This document shows positions 1 through 11,776 of a DNA stretch of 64,000 bases, in pieces. The position numbers and the translations under genes are program-made. Source of the DNA: Otis tarda (taxonomy: Eukaryota > Chordata > Aves > Otidiformes > Otididae); the NCBI GenBank assembly GCA_026413225.1, contig CM048553.1, forward strand, positions 24,428,501-24,492,500, given 5' to 3'. Below the pieces are notes generated by a model. That model saw nothing but the letters and a program-made list of their open reading frames with translations. It had not been told where the DNA came from and did no database searches. Within the stretch, counting starts at the first letter, position 1; each line of letters starts with the position of its first letter.

Positions 1-2368
1 TGTAAGATCTGCCAGCTTCCTCTGCAGAAGAACTGAGTAGGCTGCTATGGCTGACATGACAACAAATAAAGCTAGATTCCTGTGAAAGAGATTTGTACCA
101 GACTTCAGTTTTAGTAGCTAAGTCATCAATCAGTACTGTAGCATCTAATTCTGAAAATAGAGGGTTAGTTGACAGTCGTCTTATGGCAGGACTCCAAAGG
201 TGTCAAGCTTTATCTTCTGACACTTAGAGGATTTAAAGGTCTTGTCAGAGTGGGGTCCGGCTTATTTCAGGAAGATTCAGAATGTATTATTATACTGAAG
301 CCTGATACATTACTGACTTTAAACTCGCTGATTCTCAGCAGGAATTCTCTTGCTCTCTACTTCCTCAGTTTTGGGGACTCCTTTTCCAGAAAAAAAGAAA
401 ACCTTTTATTTTTTTTTTTTTCCTTAAAAAACAAATTGGAAGAAGGAAAACTTGTAGAAATATAGTATTAGATCTTTTTTATTGACTTTTTAGATGTATT
501 CTCTCAGATCTCGGGTGTAACCTTGTTTTGCAGAAGTGTCAGTGTTCCTTCTGGGAGTTTTCAAGCTGTGGGGTTTCAGTGTTTAAGAAGCCAGCACTTA
601 TTTTTTCTCTGAACACAGAGAATGTTTAGGTGCGTTAATCCCCACATCAGTGATGTAGCTGGCTTACCTGAGTCCACCCTCACCACAGGAATCCTAGGAC
701 AATTGGTACATTGTTTCAGTACATTGTTTTTATCCTGTATTTGGATTTTGAGTTTGGTTTCATGTACTTGAGGAGTAACTATTCATTAAAATATACTAAG
801 TAGACTTTCTGGAACTTCTTCAGTTTAACAACTCCTTTTAAAATTTTTTGTACTTTTAGGCTTTCTAAATTTTGAAGAAAAACTCAATTCCTTCAAAGTG
901 TCTAGAGATCAGACAATACTTAATTTTTATTATAGGGAGGAAATATTTTCTGAATTCTATACCAGCGTTTTATTGATTTGTTGGATTTGTATTTTGTAGC
1001 ATCAGTGTTAAGTGAGGCTGGCATAGTTATAAGACACTGCAGTATCTAATAAAGTAGTTTTTTCAGAAGGATGCCCAAGAATGGGAGCTTCTAGTCTTCC
1101 TGGCCATACTAATATGGGGAATTGATTAGTTTTACAAGAGTCTAACATATATTTCTAATAAAGGTGATCTGTGTTTCTTACTGCTAAACTCCCCCAAGAT
1201 TTTTCTGACTCTTTTATGTGGAAGTAAAAAAGGGAACTAGAAAATTAGTATGTGAAACATTACATGGATTCTGAATTATTGAGTAGTGTGTAGCTGACTA
1301 AGATTTTCAAAGATGTGCATGGACTGATTGAGCAGATGGAAAAATTGAGTTCAAATTTCCAGTTCCAGTGTCTGAATTTTAGATGTTAAAGCATTTGACA
1401 TGCTATAATTAACCACTGGATGTCACTCTTGCTTAACTTGTATGTTGTTTGCTACAGATGAGTGTATCCATTTCTCCATTAGCAGGTGTGTAAATATTAA
1501 TATCAAACATCTTCAGGTAGTGCATTCAGTTTTGAAAAATAATTAGCACCTGTAAAAGCCTGGCAGATGTCCATTCACCAATCCTGAAGAATCTTCATTA
1601 ATTCTGTCAGAAAAATCCCAAGACAAATAAATATTTTTTGGCACTTGCTTTAGAGTTCTACCATTCTTATATGGTCTGTCTAATGGTTAAAAAGCTGAGC
1701 TTTCTCCAAGGCAGGTCACAAAGCTTAAGTGCATGCATTCAGTAGAGCGTATCTGCCCATGCACAGCTCAAATGCACTGTGTGGGTTCAGCATTTCCCAG
1801 AATCATACGGTTGATGTACTCAGGTAAATAGTTGCTGACTCCATAACAGGGAAGGCAGCTGCAAAGACAGTTCATGCAGACTGCTTTCCTAGAGGGCAGC
1901 TTGAGATTGGATAGTGATGGTTGTTGGAAAAATAAATTGTTCTGGCATCAAAGACTTATGAACCATCAATCTTTTTCCAGGGGGTAATAAGGGACTTTAC
2001 TGTGCCTGTATGTGTGCAGTACGCTTGCTGTAAAATGGGATGTGACATGGGGAAAAGGGCAAGTAGGAGTCCTGCTTCTGGAACAGTCTGCAACCTGTTC
2101 CTGAGAGGCTTTAAGTGTTCTGTGAAGCCTGAAGGGCACACTGCTACAGGGAATGAAGCATTTGGGTGTTATAAAATGTGAAAGGGTAATTCTACAAATT
2201 TGTCAATTATACTTACTCAGCAATGAAATTTTACCTAGCTGTAAAGAAATATCTCAGGTCAGACTTTCAGATCATTTCTGAAAATAAGTCAAATGACTAA
2301 ACACTGATTGCATAGCACTGAAATTCTTTTTTTCCTATTACGCTTTCCTTCCCTCCTTATTTTTCTAG
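1..2368 (+). other. Intron or upstream sequence of the unnamed + strand gene
   Basis: This AT-rich unique sequence precedes the first recognisable exon. I see no exon with a convincing acceptor, donor and matching phase, no known repeat and no RNA gene. A possible 23-nt micro-exon at about 1801-1823, between a CAG acceptor and a gtaaat donor, is too weak to call. The last 40 bases form a strong polypyrimidine tract that leads into the acceptor at 2368. This is probably an intron, because the exon at 2369 begins in the middle of a codon. Confidence 0.6.
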
Positions 2369-2437
2369 TAGACCAGATGAAGAAGAAGAACGACTAGCTA
2401 GAAAGAGAGAGGAACGAAGACTACACTCTCTTCAGAG
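2369..2437 (+). CDS. Unnamed gene, internal coding exon (third from last coding block seen)
   Basis: This is a 69-nt exon between a strong acceptor (polypyrimidine tract then ctag) and a strong donor (AG|gtaagt). The reading frame is one base, then 22 codons, then two bases. It encodes a very charged segment beginning RPDEEEERLARKREERRL and continuing with HSLQ, probably helical or coiled coil. The two leftover bases join the first base of the exon at 10622 to make Arg. The acceptor is a NAGNAG tandem (ctagtag), so a form lacking three bases and one residue is possible. I do not recognise the gene. Its basic-acidic composition resembles many nuclear or splicing-related proteins and many coiled-coil proteins, so no function is assigned. 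The exon call is well supported by the splice sites and by phase agreement with two downstream exons. Confidence 0.72.
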
Positions 2438-5400
2438 GTAAGTCTTTACTGCTTCGTATGTAGCTCTATGCTCCTTGGTGATATAGGAATATTCTACCCT
2501 TCTGAGGAATACATAGAGTACTAAACAAAAAGGTGTTATGCAGTTAGGCATGACAATATCAGATTTGTACAAAACGAGGCTTATTGTGAGATTTGTGAAC
2601 CTGATTAGGAGCCTGTATTTCCATAAGTGAACAGGGAGCGAACAGGTTGATACTCACTGTGGCAGGTACCATGAGTGTGCTCTGTGCCAGCTGTGAGCCA
2701 ACAGGAAGGATGTTGCCTTCTCTCCTGGACTGATGCCTGTCTAAGCGAGGCTGGAATTGAGGCAAAAACCACTTTTTAAATTCATTTGGTAACTGGTTCT
2801 TTTTTTAAAATCTGACTAGGAAAACTAGACAAGATGATAGTGAGATACCTATTAGAAATTTTGCTCAGGAAATTGACAACTTTTACTTAAATTTCGTTTT
2901 AAACTCAATCCCACTTTTCCATCCTTTCTGTTAAAGCTGTAGTACAGAGTAGAAAAGTGCAAGAGTCAGCAGTGATACAGTGCTGCTTAGTGAGAACAGC
3001 ATTCCTTCAGATGTAAGTTTTTATAGCTTAGTTCTCCAGTGACTCTTCATGATTTTTACATTAGTTTTTAGATAAATAGTTTTTATAGGTAGGATCATGA
3101 TACCTGGTACAAGCCAGATACACCCTTTGAATCATACTTCCTTTCATGGTCTTTGGCAATTCAGTGGATTAGCTTCAGCAAGACAAGAGGAGAGTCCTAA
3201 CCAAACTGATGCTAGCTGTCAGGTGTGGGTTTGAATCCCCACAGACTGACAAGGAAATTGATCCTAGGTTTGCTACTTCCTGGTGATGTTCTCTAAATAC
3301 TTGGCTGCCAAGTAACAGATCAGCAAGGCTGTGAAGATGCTGGCTGTTCTCTCCTGAACTCAGATTAATTGTTAATATGAGCAGGGACTGCAGGGAGCAA
3401 GGCATACTTCCAGGTGAGACCCCTTGGGGAGCTTTTGCATGAAGACATTAAATTTCTGTGTTACAAATATGCGTAAGAAGACAAGGTAGGTAGGCAAATA
3501 TGCTTGATTTGCTCAAAAATGTAGGTTTCTAACTGGGCACAAAAGTGGGAGCCAGTAAGGTTCTCTTACAGATGAACCTACTTTCACTCATGTCTCTGAC
3601 TGGCAGGAGCTGGGAGAACTGCTTGTCCTAACTCCATGCAAATCTTCCCTGGTTCTGAACTCCCAGGTTATATAAGCAATCACACAACTGTTTGATCTGA
3701 ATCTGACAATGACTATGGATCTGAAGCAGACACTGATATTAGGAAGCAGAATAGATTGTGTTGTAATGGGTTAAATCAATGTGTCCTTTAGCCTTGTACA
3801 AAATTCCTAAACTTGTTGGCAATAGGAAGAATTGGAATAGAATACAACAGGGACATTTAACAAGAAAGAATTCTTTAGTGCTTGACTTAGAGCAAAGCTT
3901 GAACGGTTAGTTTTGGTTTGATTTTTTTTTTTTAAAGCTGTTACCTACTGGCAGTGTAATATATCTATTTCAGTTTTCTGCTAGCTGTGTCATACAGTTT
4001 AGTAGCTTTTAAACTTACTAAATTGTCTTTGTTCTGCAGAGATTTTATTTTTAACAGCACAGACCTAGTGTTGTAGTAATGTATATTCTGCATTTGCACT
4101 TGTTTAGGGAAGTATAAGCTTAGAAGTAACTTTCTGCACAAGGAAGATGAGAATTAGATGTCTCCTAGTGTAGTTGAGCTAAAATTACTGTTTTGAAAAT
4201 GTCTATTTTCAAGTGTAATGGTACCATTAATTTAACCCTTTAGATTGTGTGTAAAGACATTCTACTTCTGATGTAACTGAGCTGCTGATGGAAAGAACAT
4301 TCTTACTTTTCTTTTATGCCCAAGGCACAACATTCCTTAGCTCTCTGCTCTGCCAAATTTGTTTTGCAGAAAGCTATTCACATTTTTGTGGGATTTCTGA
4401 GGCTTTTTATTCTGAGCGAGTTCAGTGAACAGTCTCGGCATGTATCCATAACATTGCTGCAGGATGCAAGGACAGCATGAATCCAGGGACTGGAGAAAAG
4501 CAAAGAAAGCATTTATTTGGGAACAGAGTAGAAAGCAGTACTTTCCCTTTCACCATTGCAAGGTAGTGTCAAACTTTATCCAAAAAGAGAATGGATGCAA
4601 ATTTGTCTTCATAAACATCTTAATTTGTGAGCTGAAAGTGTCATACTTGAATATGCCCAGAAGGGTAAGAAATAGGTGGCCAGTTTAGGAAGTATGCTCA
4701 CACGTAGTTGTACTGCACAGCTTTTCAGATAAGTGATGTTGAAGACTTGCAATGGATTAGGAAAAGAGAATTTTTCCACCTGTTAATCTACTTCTAACTA
4801 ATCACAGCACAATAGACAGTGCTACTGTGAAGGTGATGTTTCTCCTCTAATGCTTTTGTTCCCTTCTAAAGGGAAGGGATCCTGTGAGGCCTATCAACAT
4901 TGTTGTATGTCAAAACCATATGCCTTGTGGTAAAATGTACATCTTGAATATTATGTTGCTTAGGTAAATCAATGCTTAATTATGTTTATTATAAAGTAAA
5001 GGCAGGGGCACAGGGGATGATTGTGTACCATAACCTTTTCCCTGTGATTTGTGTATTGACTTGAAATTCTTGGTACAGTTAATCTGTAGGAAGTCTGATA
5101 CTTCTGGAGTGTAAGGTTTACTCTGCACACACAGAGCAACTGGTGTTGCACCAGGCAGTTAGCAACGCAGAGCTAAGATGGCTCCATTCCTGAATGAAGC
5201 TTAGGAACGAGGATTGTTGGGAGCAGACTGCTCTGCCAGAATGGTTGCTACAGCCTTCTTTCCTAGCTTGTCTCAGGAGTGTATCTGTGAAACAAACTGT
5301 TGTAATTGCAGGAGAGAGCTTAGCAGCAGCCCTGGGGTATTTCCCGTATTCTCAACACACATACCTATTGTATGTGGCTGGGCAGGGATTGGTAGAGTCA

Positions 5401-6570
5401 TGGGAAGACACAAGGTGTAGGCCACTTCAGCAACTGAACATCTTGCCTTAGCCACCGGTTACTTTCTGTAAGTCCTTAGGAGGATGAATTGGTAGTAGCA
5501 GGCTGTAGAACAGATGAATAGTCTCAGCGAGCCATTTTTGAGCAGCGAGCTGCAGGGGGAAACACTGTATTGTACTGTGTGGTCTTTCCTTTCTGCAACC
5601 TGTGAGGTTTTTGCATAGTTTCTGAAAATGGCTGGATAGATATTCAGACAAATAATGTGGGAAGAAAACAGGCAAAAGTTGACCTTGTGTCTGTTTTGTT
5701 TGTCTGTTTTTCTTCTGTGGAATACAACTACTTAATGTACAGGTGTTCAGATCACTTCGTAATGGCAGGAGAACAGGACTGGTCTGAGCTTCATTCCATA
5801 GTTCCATTAGTGAGTGGTAAAAACAAAGTAAGGAGGCCCAAGTTGCGTAGTGTGTGATTAATACAAGCTTCAAGAAGAAAATTGCAGCGCTTAGCATCTT
5901 TTGGCTTCTCGGGCACACAGTAAATGTCTGCTTTGTAAGTTTAAAATTTGTGTTAAAATTCAGTTTATTATGGGTACTTAGGAAGTGTCTTTTTGGAGTA
6001 CCTAAATGGCTGTTAGAATGAAGAGCAAGGGTAATGGCATTAGCCCTCTGCTTGTCTTTAAAAGGAAGAAACTAGCTGTCACTTCACTGACAAGGTTGAA
6101 AATCACTGGTGAAATGCAGAGTTAGCACTTACATTGGGAGGGAGGGGGGAGGAAACCTGGAGTTCAGATTTTGACTAAAAATACTGAAAGAAAACAGGTT
6201 TCTTATTGCATAATTTTAATCCTTTATTTGCATTCGTGTCATCTCTAACATGAAAAATAATTTTTAAACATAGCATCCAAATAGTGACTCTTTTTCAGTA
6301 TACTCATTCACAGCTGCAAATACGTGGTACATTTATGTTAGATTTATGTAACTTATAAACCATGATCTGTATGTTAGAAGTTGATAAACCAATGCATAGC
6401 AATGAGATCTTGAATGAGAAACTGCAAAGTATAATCTGGTAGTGTAATGGTAAGTGAGAACAAGGAGGGGGCAGGGAAAAAGGATTGCCGTTCACTTGCA
6501 CAGAACTGAGTATAGAAAATTATAATGTGAATTGTTAGTATTAGGAAAAATACTTTCTCAGCTTACAGTA

Positions 6571-6970
6571 GTGAGGATGAGGACAGGCTGAGAGAACTGG
6601 AGCTGTTCAGCCTGGAGAAAAGGCTTCAGGGAGACCTTGTAGCAGCCTTCCAGTACCTAAAGGGGCCTTATAGGAAAGATGGGAAGAAACTCTTCAGGAG
6701 GGCCTGTTGTCACAGAATGGTTTTAAAGTAGAGGGAGGTAGATTCAGACTGGATATAAGGAAAAAATTTTTTTACAATGAGGTTTGTGGAACACTGGAAC
6801 AGTGTTGCCCAGAGCAGTTGTGGATGCCCCATCCCTGGAAACATTTAAGGCCAGGTCGGACGGAGCTCTGAGCAGCCTGACCTGGCTGGAGATGTCCCTG
6901 CTTCTTGCAGGGTGGTTGGAGTAGATGACCTTTAAAAGTCCCTTCTAACCCAAACGATTCTATGATTCTA
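6571..6970 (+). mobile_element. CR1 LINE 3' fragment, sense to the host gene
   Basis: The sequence matches the 3' end of avian CR1. Codons for the last part of the reverse-transcriptase ORF (ERLRELELFSLEKRL-like, then FQYLKGPYRKDGKK-like) are followed by the short 3'UTR and the terminal direct repeat (cgattctatgattct). It is truncated at the 5' end. An internal deletion follows the ggcctgttgt segment, where the usual stretch around the Arg-Thr-Trp-Gly-Asn codons is missing. Frame breaks and the deletion make it older than the copy at 8.9-10.4 kb. It lies inside the 8.2-kb intron. Confidence 0.9.
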
Positions 6971-8910
6971 AGAGAAGAATTAGCATACGGAAGATGGAGT
7001 AATAGCAGTAGTATTAAGAAACAGAACCAACTCAGAAGACTGTAAAGTGACTTCAGTTGATCATACTGTAAGGTGTGAAGATGATGTCCAGTAAGTCACC
7101 TCTGGGTGGCCGATTCAGTGACTGCTTATTTCAGAATTGTCTGTATCTTCTCAGTCAATATATACCTGAGCCTCATTTACTGTACAGGGATTTAGTCATG
7201 GGTGATAGATATAATCATGGCTGCCTGTCAAAGTCCAAATGTTTCACAAATATTAATGCTTTTACGCTTCAAACTTAAACAATGTAAGAATTTAGATATG
7301 TGGTGGTTTTTGTTTTGAATGACCTAGAGAGGTATTCTAAAGTGTTTCTAGGTTTAAGGCCTACAGACTTTTTTTCCCCCCTCACCCCTTACCTTTCTTA
7401 TGCAGGTAGTGCTTCTGTGTTCAGGGCAGATTCAGACAGACTGTAAGTACTGAGCTTTCAGTTGAAACTGCAGCAGTGAGTCTCCATTATTTCAGACAGG
7501 GTATGCAAAACAGTGAAGAACATGCCATTAGTAACCACTAGTTAAAAAAACTGGATTGAGGTCACAATGTCTCACAAACAATACAGAAATAAGGACTGGC
7601 TTTATACAGGAGAAGACTGCTTTAAGGAGAATCTCTTTATTCTCTTCCTGAGATCCCATGCCTCATATAATGTCTTCCTCTTATGCAACAAGAAAGCAGG
7701 AATCCTGTGGTCAGGTTACTGTCAGGAGGTAAGCTTCAACTTCTCAGTTGAAGAGAACTTCCTATTCTCTTCAGCCTGACTTCCCTCCTTTACACAAATT
7801 TTAATTTAATCACTCTGATTCCCCAGTTCCTCGTCCTCCTGCAGTGTGGCCAGGTTGCTTTGTTTCCCGTGCTGCCTGGGCTGAATAGTGGGAAGGGATA
7901 TAAGGGAGATGGGAATCTCAGGGAAATAGTGGAAGGTTTTGAGTCAGTCTTTCTTGTTTGATTTCCTCATCAGGCTTTATCTGCATGCTTTCCAGAAGTG
8001 CTATTGCAGGGAAAGGCCAGTTCAGCCCTTCAGTTCTGTAGGGAGCAGGTTAATTGCTTCTGGGGGGACACAGGATCTGATTAGCAGTAGGAATTGTTTG
8101 GAGGTGGAATATGCATAGGGCAGATGGGATCTTTGGTGAATTAAGCCATCAGTGCTTAACAGCTTTCTGCTGAATATGTGCAAATTAGAACTGGGTGAAA
8201 GTCACAACTTGTCTAACTGGGTTGAATTTTGATAGGGGCAACAGTCAGTGTATTTTTTTTTTTGTTAGAGGAATGTTGTTTTGCCAAATTCTATGTCCTT
8301 TCCTCAAAACATATAGATCCTGGATCATCCTAGTGAAACAGTTGTGTAGGTGCTTTTTTGTTTGTTTTTAAACTAAGCAACATAGATGTTCCCTTTGACG
8401 TATAGGAAACTTATCTGAAGAATGATGGAACAATTTCCATTTAAAATTCCTTCATTTTCCCCCTTCAGCTTTGCAAAGGGGAAGGGAGGAAGGGGAAGAA
8501 TAAATTGATTTGTCAGACACTTGGTTTATGTGAATAATTAAAGTTTGACAATATTAGATACAGTCTTGAAAACTGTCTTATTATTAGACAACATAGCTAG
8601 AGGCATCCAATTCTTATATAGCACAATATTTTAATTTATACTCTGCATGGATGCCATGCTGGATTTTAGAAACTAGTAGTTTTTGCTTATACTTGCTGTA
8701 CTGATTAAAACAGTAATACACCTTTTATCTTTTTAGAATTATTATATGGAGTTAGGATTCTGAAGCACGTTGTATTCACATCTGAATCTTACAATTATGC
8801 TCCCTTCTGGAAAGCATTAGGGAATCTTCCAATATTTTGCCTTGCTTCCTATGTATAGATGAATACCTCAGTGTGTATGTATACGTATATGTGGACACAT
8901 TACTTTCTAT

Positions 8911-10366
8911 ATAGAATCATAGAATCATAGAATGGTTAGAGTTGGAAGGGACCTTCAAAGGTCATCTAGTCCAACCCCCCTGCAAGAGCAGGGACATCCC
9001 TGACTAGATCAGGTTGCTCAGAGCCTCATCCAGCCTGGCCTTGAACATTTCCAGGGATGGGGCATCCACCACCTCTCTGGGCAACCTGTTCCAGTGCTCT
9101 ACCACCCTCATTGTAAAAAATTTTTTTCTAATATCTAATCTAAACCTACCTCCTTCTAATTTAAACCCATTACCCCATGTCCTATCACAACAGGCCCTAC
9201 TGAACAGCTTCTCCCCATCTTTCCTGTAGGCCCCCTTGAGGTATTGGAAGACCGCTATCAGGTCTCCCCGGAGCCTCCTCTTCTCCAGGCTGAACAGCCC
9301 CAACTCTCTCAGCCTGTCCTCATAGGAGAGGTGCTCCAGCCCTCTGATCATCTTGGTGGCCCTTCTCTGGACCTTCTCCAACTGGTCCATGTCCTTCTTG
9401 TGTTGGGGACTCCAGAACTGGACACAGTACTCCAGGTGGGGTCTCACCAGGGCAGAGTAGAGGGGCAGAATCACCTCCCTCGACCTGCTGGCCACGCTCC
9501 TCTTGATGCAGCCCAGGATGCGGTTGGCCTTCTGGGCCACAAGGGCGCATTGCCCGCTCATGTTGAGCCTCTCGTCTACCAGCACTCCCAAGTCTTTCTC
9601 CTCAGGGCTGCTCTCAATCCAATCTTCGCCCAGCCTGTATTTGTGCCTGGGATTGCCACGACCCAGGTGCAGGACCTTGCACTTGGCCTGGTTGAACTTC
9701 ATGAGGTTGGCACGGGCCCACCTCTCCAGCCTGTCCAGGTCCCTCTGGATGGCATCCCTCCCTTCCAGCGAGTCGACGGCACCACACAGCTTGGTGTCAT
9801 CGGCGAACTTGCTGAGGGTGCACTCTATCCCACTGTCCATGTCGCCGACAAAGATGTTGAACAGGGCCGGGCCCAACACGGACCCCTGAGGGACGCCACT
9901 GGTGACCGGTCTCCACTTGGACATTGAGCCGTTGACCACCACTCTCTGAGTGCAGCCATCCAGCCAACTCCTTATCCACCGAGTGGTCCATCCATCGAAC
10001 CCATGCCTCTCTAGTTTAGAGAGAAGGATGTCATGCGGGACAGTGTCAAAAGCTTTGCACAAGTCCAGGTAGACGATATCCGTTGCCCGTCCCTTGTCCA
10101 CCGATGCTGTTACCCCGTCATAAAAGGCCACCAAATTGGTCAGGCACGATCTGCCCTTGGTGAAGCCATGTTGGCTGTCACCAACCACCTCCTTGCTCTC
10201 CATGTGCCTTAGCATGGTTTCCAGGAGAATCTGCTCCATGACCTTGCCAGGCACGGAAGTGAGGCTGACCGGCCTGTAGTTGCCCGGGTCTTCCTTACTC
10301 CCCTTTTTAAAAATGGGGGTTATGTTCCCTCTCTTCCAGTCATCGGGGACCTCACCAGACCAAAAC
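8911..10366 (-). mobile_element. Young 5'-truncated CR1 LINE, antisense to the host gene
   Basis: This insertion is about 1.45 kb. Read on the minus strand it starts inside ORF2 (after a Trp-Ser-Gly-Glu-Val-Pro-Asp-Asp-Trp motif), runs through the 3' half of the reverse transcriptase, and ends with a short 3'UTR and about two and a half units of the ATTCTATG octamer, seen on the + strand as atagaatcatagaatcatag at 8911-8930. 5' truncation and octamer tails are typical of CR1 retroposition by target-primed reverse transcription. The reading frame is unbroken, so the insertion is recent. No clear target-site duplication is visible, which is normal for CR1. The 5' breakpoint is uncertain by several bases and lies next to the short repeat aaaacaatagaaaacaata. 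Confidence 0.95.
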
Positions 10367-10368
10367 AA
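9004..10368 (-). CDS. CR1 ORF2 reverse transcriptase, C-terminal 454 codons, intact frame
   Basis: This is the retrotransposon's coding sequence, not a host gene. The visible part starts within the reverse-transcriptase domain. Key motifs are YRPVSLTS (about residues 31-38), [10 protein letters not shown] (66-75), the first palm aspartates in YLDLCKAFD (100-108), [11 protein letters not shown] (157-167) and the catalytic FADD box (188-191). A C-terminal region with the conserved [11 protein letters not shown] and [12 protein letters not shown] segments follows. The N-terminal endonuclease is missing through 5' truncation, so the copy cannot move itself. Met 1 is at the truncation junction and is not a native start. 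No promoter is evident, and the frame is antisense to the surrounding gene. Its interest is its youth, since no stop or frameshift has accumulated. Confidence 0.93.
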   Translation of the reverse strand: MFWSGEVPDDWKRGNITPIFKKGSKEDPGNYRPVSLTSVPGKVMEQILLETMLRHMESKEVVGDSQHGFTKGRSCLTNLVAFYDGVTASVDKGRATDIVYLDLCKAFDTVPHDILLSKLERHGFDGWTTRWIRSWLDGCTQRVVVNGSMSKWRPVTSGVPQGSVLGPALFNIFVGDMDSGIECTLSKFADDTKLCGAVDSLEGRDAIQRDLDRLERWARANLMKFNQAKCKVLHLGRGNPRHKYRLGEDWIESSPEEKDLGVLVDERLNMSGQCALVAQKANRILGCIKRSVASRSREVILPLYSALVRPHLEYCVQFWSPQHKKDMDQLEKVQRRATKMIRGLEHLSYEDRLRELGLFSLEKRRLRGDLIAVFQYLKGAYRKDGEKLFSRACCDRTWGNGFKLEGGRFRLDIRKKFFTMRVVEHWNRLPREVVDAPSLEMFKARLDEALSNLI

Positions 10369-10621
10369 TAGAAAACAATATTTTTATTTATGCTTCCAAA
10401 TATGTCTTATTTTGACATTATTGATTAGTGAGAAATTAGAGAATCTTATAGATACATAAAGTGTATATAGAAAGATAACTTATAACTGATAAATGTAATT
10501 TTTTTTTAAATTTGTAATTGCATACTAATTTAAAAAATGCTGTTTCTTTCAGATGTGACTTATATTTTACTTATAGCTCATAACAGTCTGAATATTCTTC
10601 TGATGCCTTTATTTGTTGCAG

Positions 10622-10668
10622 GAAACATGAAAGAAAACTGAAGCATGATGAAATACGCAAGAAGTATG
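10622..10668 (+). CDS. Unnamed gene, penultimate coding exon
   Basis: This is a 47-nt exon between a ttgttgcag acceptor and a TATG|gtatgt donor. Its first base completes the split Arg codon from the exon at 2369. Fifteen codons then give KHERKLKHDEIRKKY, and one base is left over. That base joins GT of the next exon to make Gly. The segment continues the basic helix of the previous exon. Phase agreement on both sides and consensus splice sites support it. The protein family is not recognised. Confidence 0.75.
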
Positions 10669-11743
10669 GTATGTGGTAATCTTCTTTTGATACTCAGTAT
10701 CTAAATTGATTCCATTTTCCTAATTAGTATTAAATTCATAGCAGAAACAAGCTGCTTTACGAGCAGCAGAAGTAATCCAGCCCAGTTGTCTTCTGTCACC
10801 TGAACACCTGATCTCATCACTGTTATGCTCCTGTTCTCGTCCTGCACTGACTCTCCCACTGGGCAAGAGAGAATGTGCTGGATGGGATGTTTGCTTGGAG
10901 TGGGCTTTTAAGTATATTGATTAAAATAACTAGTTCTTTCTGTCTCTTCTTAAGAGTACTGATTTCTGGGATTTTTTTTTGTTGTTGAAAGTGATAAACC
11001 GATCTAGTTGAAATTGGCTAGTAGACTCATGGCTATTGAAGAAGGATAGACTGACTAGCAGACAGCAAGCTTTTTAAATCAAGCTTATAAAAGGAAGATG
11101 AAGGATGCAGTCTAATATAGGGATTTAAATAGTTGTTTATTCTTTGTTTTTAAGTAGAGCTGTGGTTCAGCAGGAGAAGCGTATCGCAAGACTACAGGAT
11201 CTGCTGTATTGTATAGGAGGCTTTTATTGTCTAGGCTTGTCAGTGCTTGCACTTTTCATGTGATTTGTTCATTGGGTTAATAGTACTGTGTATTCAGAGA
11301 CAGAAATGCTAAAACTGCTGCGCATTTTATTATGCAAATTGCAGTAATGTCAGAGAAGGTGATTGTAAGGGTATGAACAGTCACTCAAAACTGTAAATTT
11401 TCATTTTCTTGTTTAACTGATGGGCAGAGTCTGGGAATGCCTTCATGAATCTGCAGCTTGCCCTTTGGCTGATGCAGAAATGATACAGACAATCTCTATA
11501 GGGAATTCTCTGCCTGGGGAACACTTGCAAAAGTACGCTCCTTTGCTGGAATGGAGGAAAAATTCACGGTGAAGCTTGCGCAGCAGGAGGAAGAACATTG
11601 TAGAAACTAGAAGTAATTCTTTTAAACATCAGTCACGAACTTTGGTGCTGTGATATTTTATAGGATAATTGACCCTGTATCCCAACCACAATTCAGTTTC
11701 AAGAGGTTTGAGCAGTTGACAACAGTAGTCCAACTTTGAAGGA

Positions 11744-11776
11744 GAAAAAAAAACAACAACAACAACAAAAAAAACC
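11744..11776. repeat. A-rich (AAC)n simple repeat
   Basis: An adenine run is followed by five or six AAC units and a second adenine run. It lies in the last intron of the unnamed gene and has no known role. Confidence 0.85.

Larger units (their letters stand above)
2438..10621 (+). other. Intron of the unnamed gene, 8.2 kb
   Basis: This intron runs from the gtaagt donor at 2438 to the ttgttgcag acceptor at 10621. It contains two CR1 insertions, annotated separately: an old sense fragment near 6.6-7.0 kb and a young antisense copy at 8.9-10.4 kb. The rest is AT-rich unique sequence, with short poly-T runs such as the one near 8252. Open frames of 60-156 codons on both strands (for example 5448-5918 on the minus strand) have no recognisable domains and look like chance. 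Confidence 0.65.

Noticed and set aside
1801-1823. 23-nt micro-exon between a cccag acceptor and a gtaaat donor
   Set aside because: Too short and weakly flanked, and its phase (length 23) could not be tied to the exon at 2369 without knowing the upstream exon.
5448-5918. 156-codon minus-strand frame in the 8.2-kb intron
   Set aside because: No recognisable domain, low-quality composition, overlapping frames on the other strand and no splice support. Probably chance.
9244-9927. 227-codon + strand frame inside the young CR1, plus other short frames there
   Set aside because: It is a shadow of the minus-strand reverse-transcriptase frame and has no independent domain.
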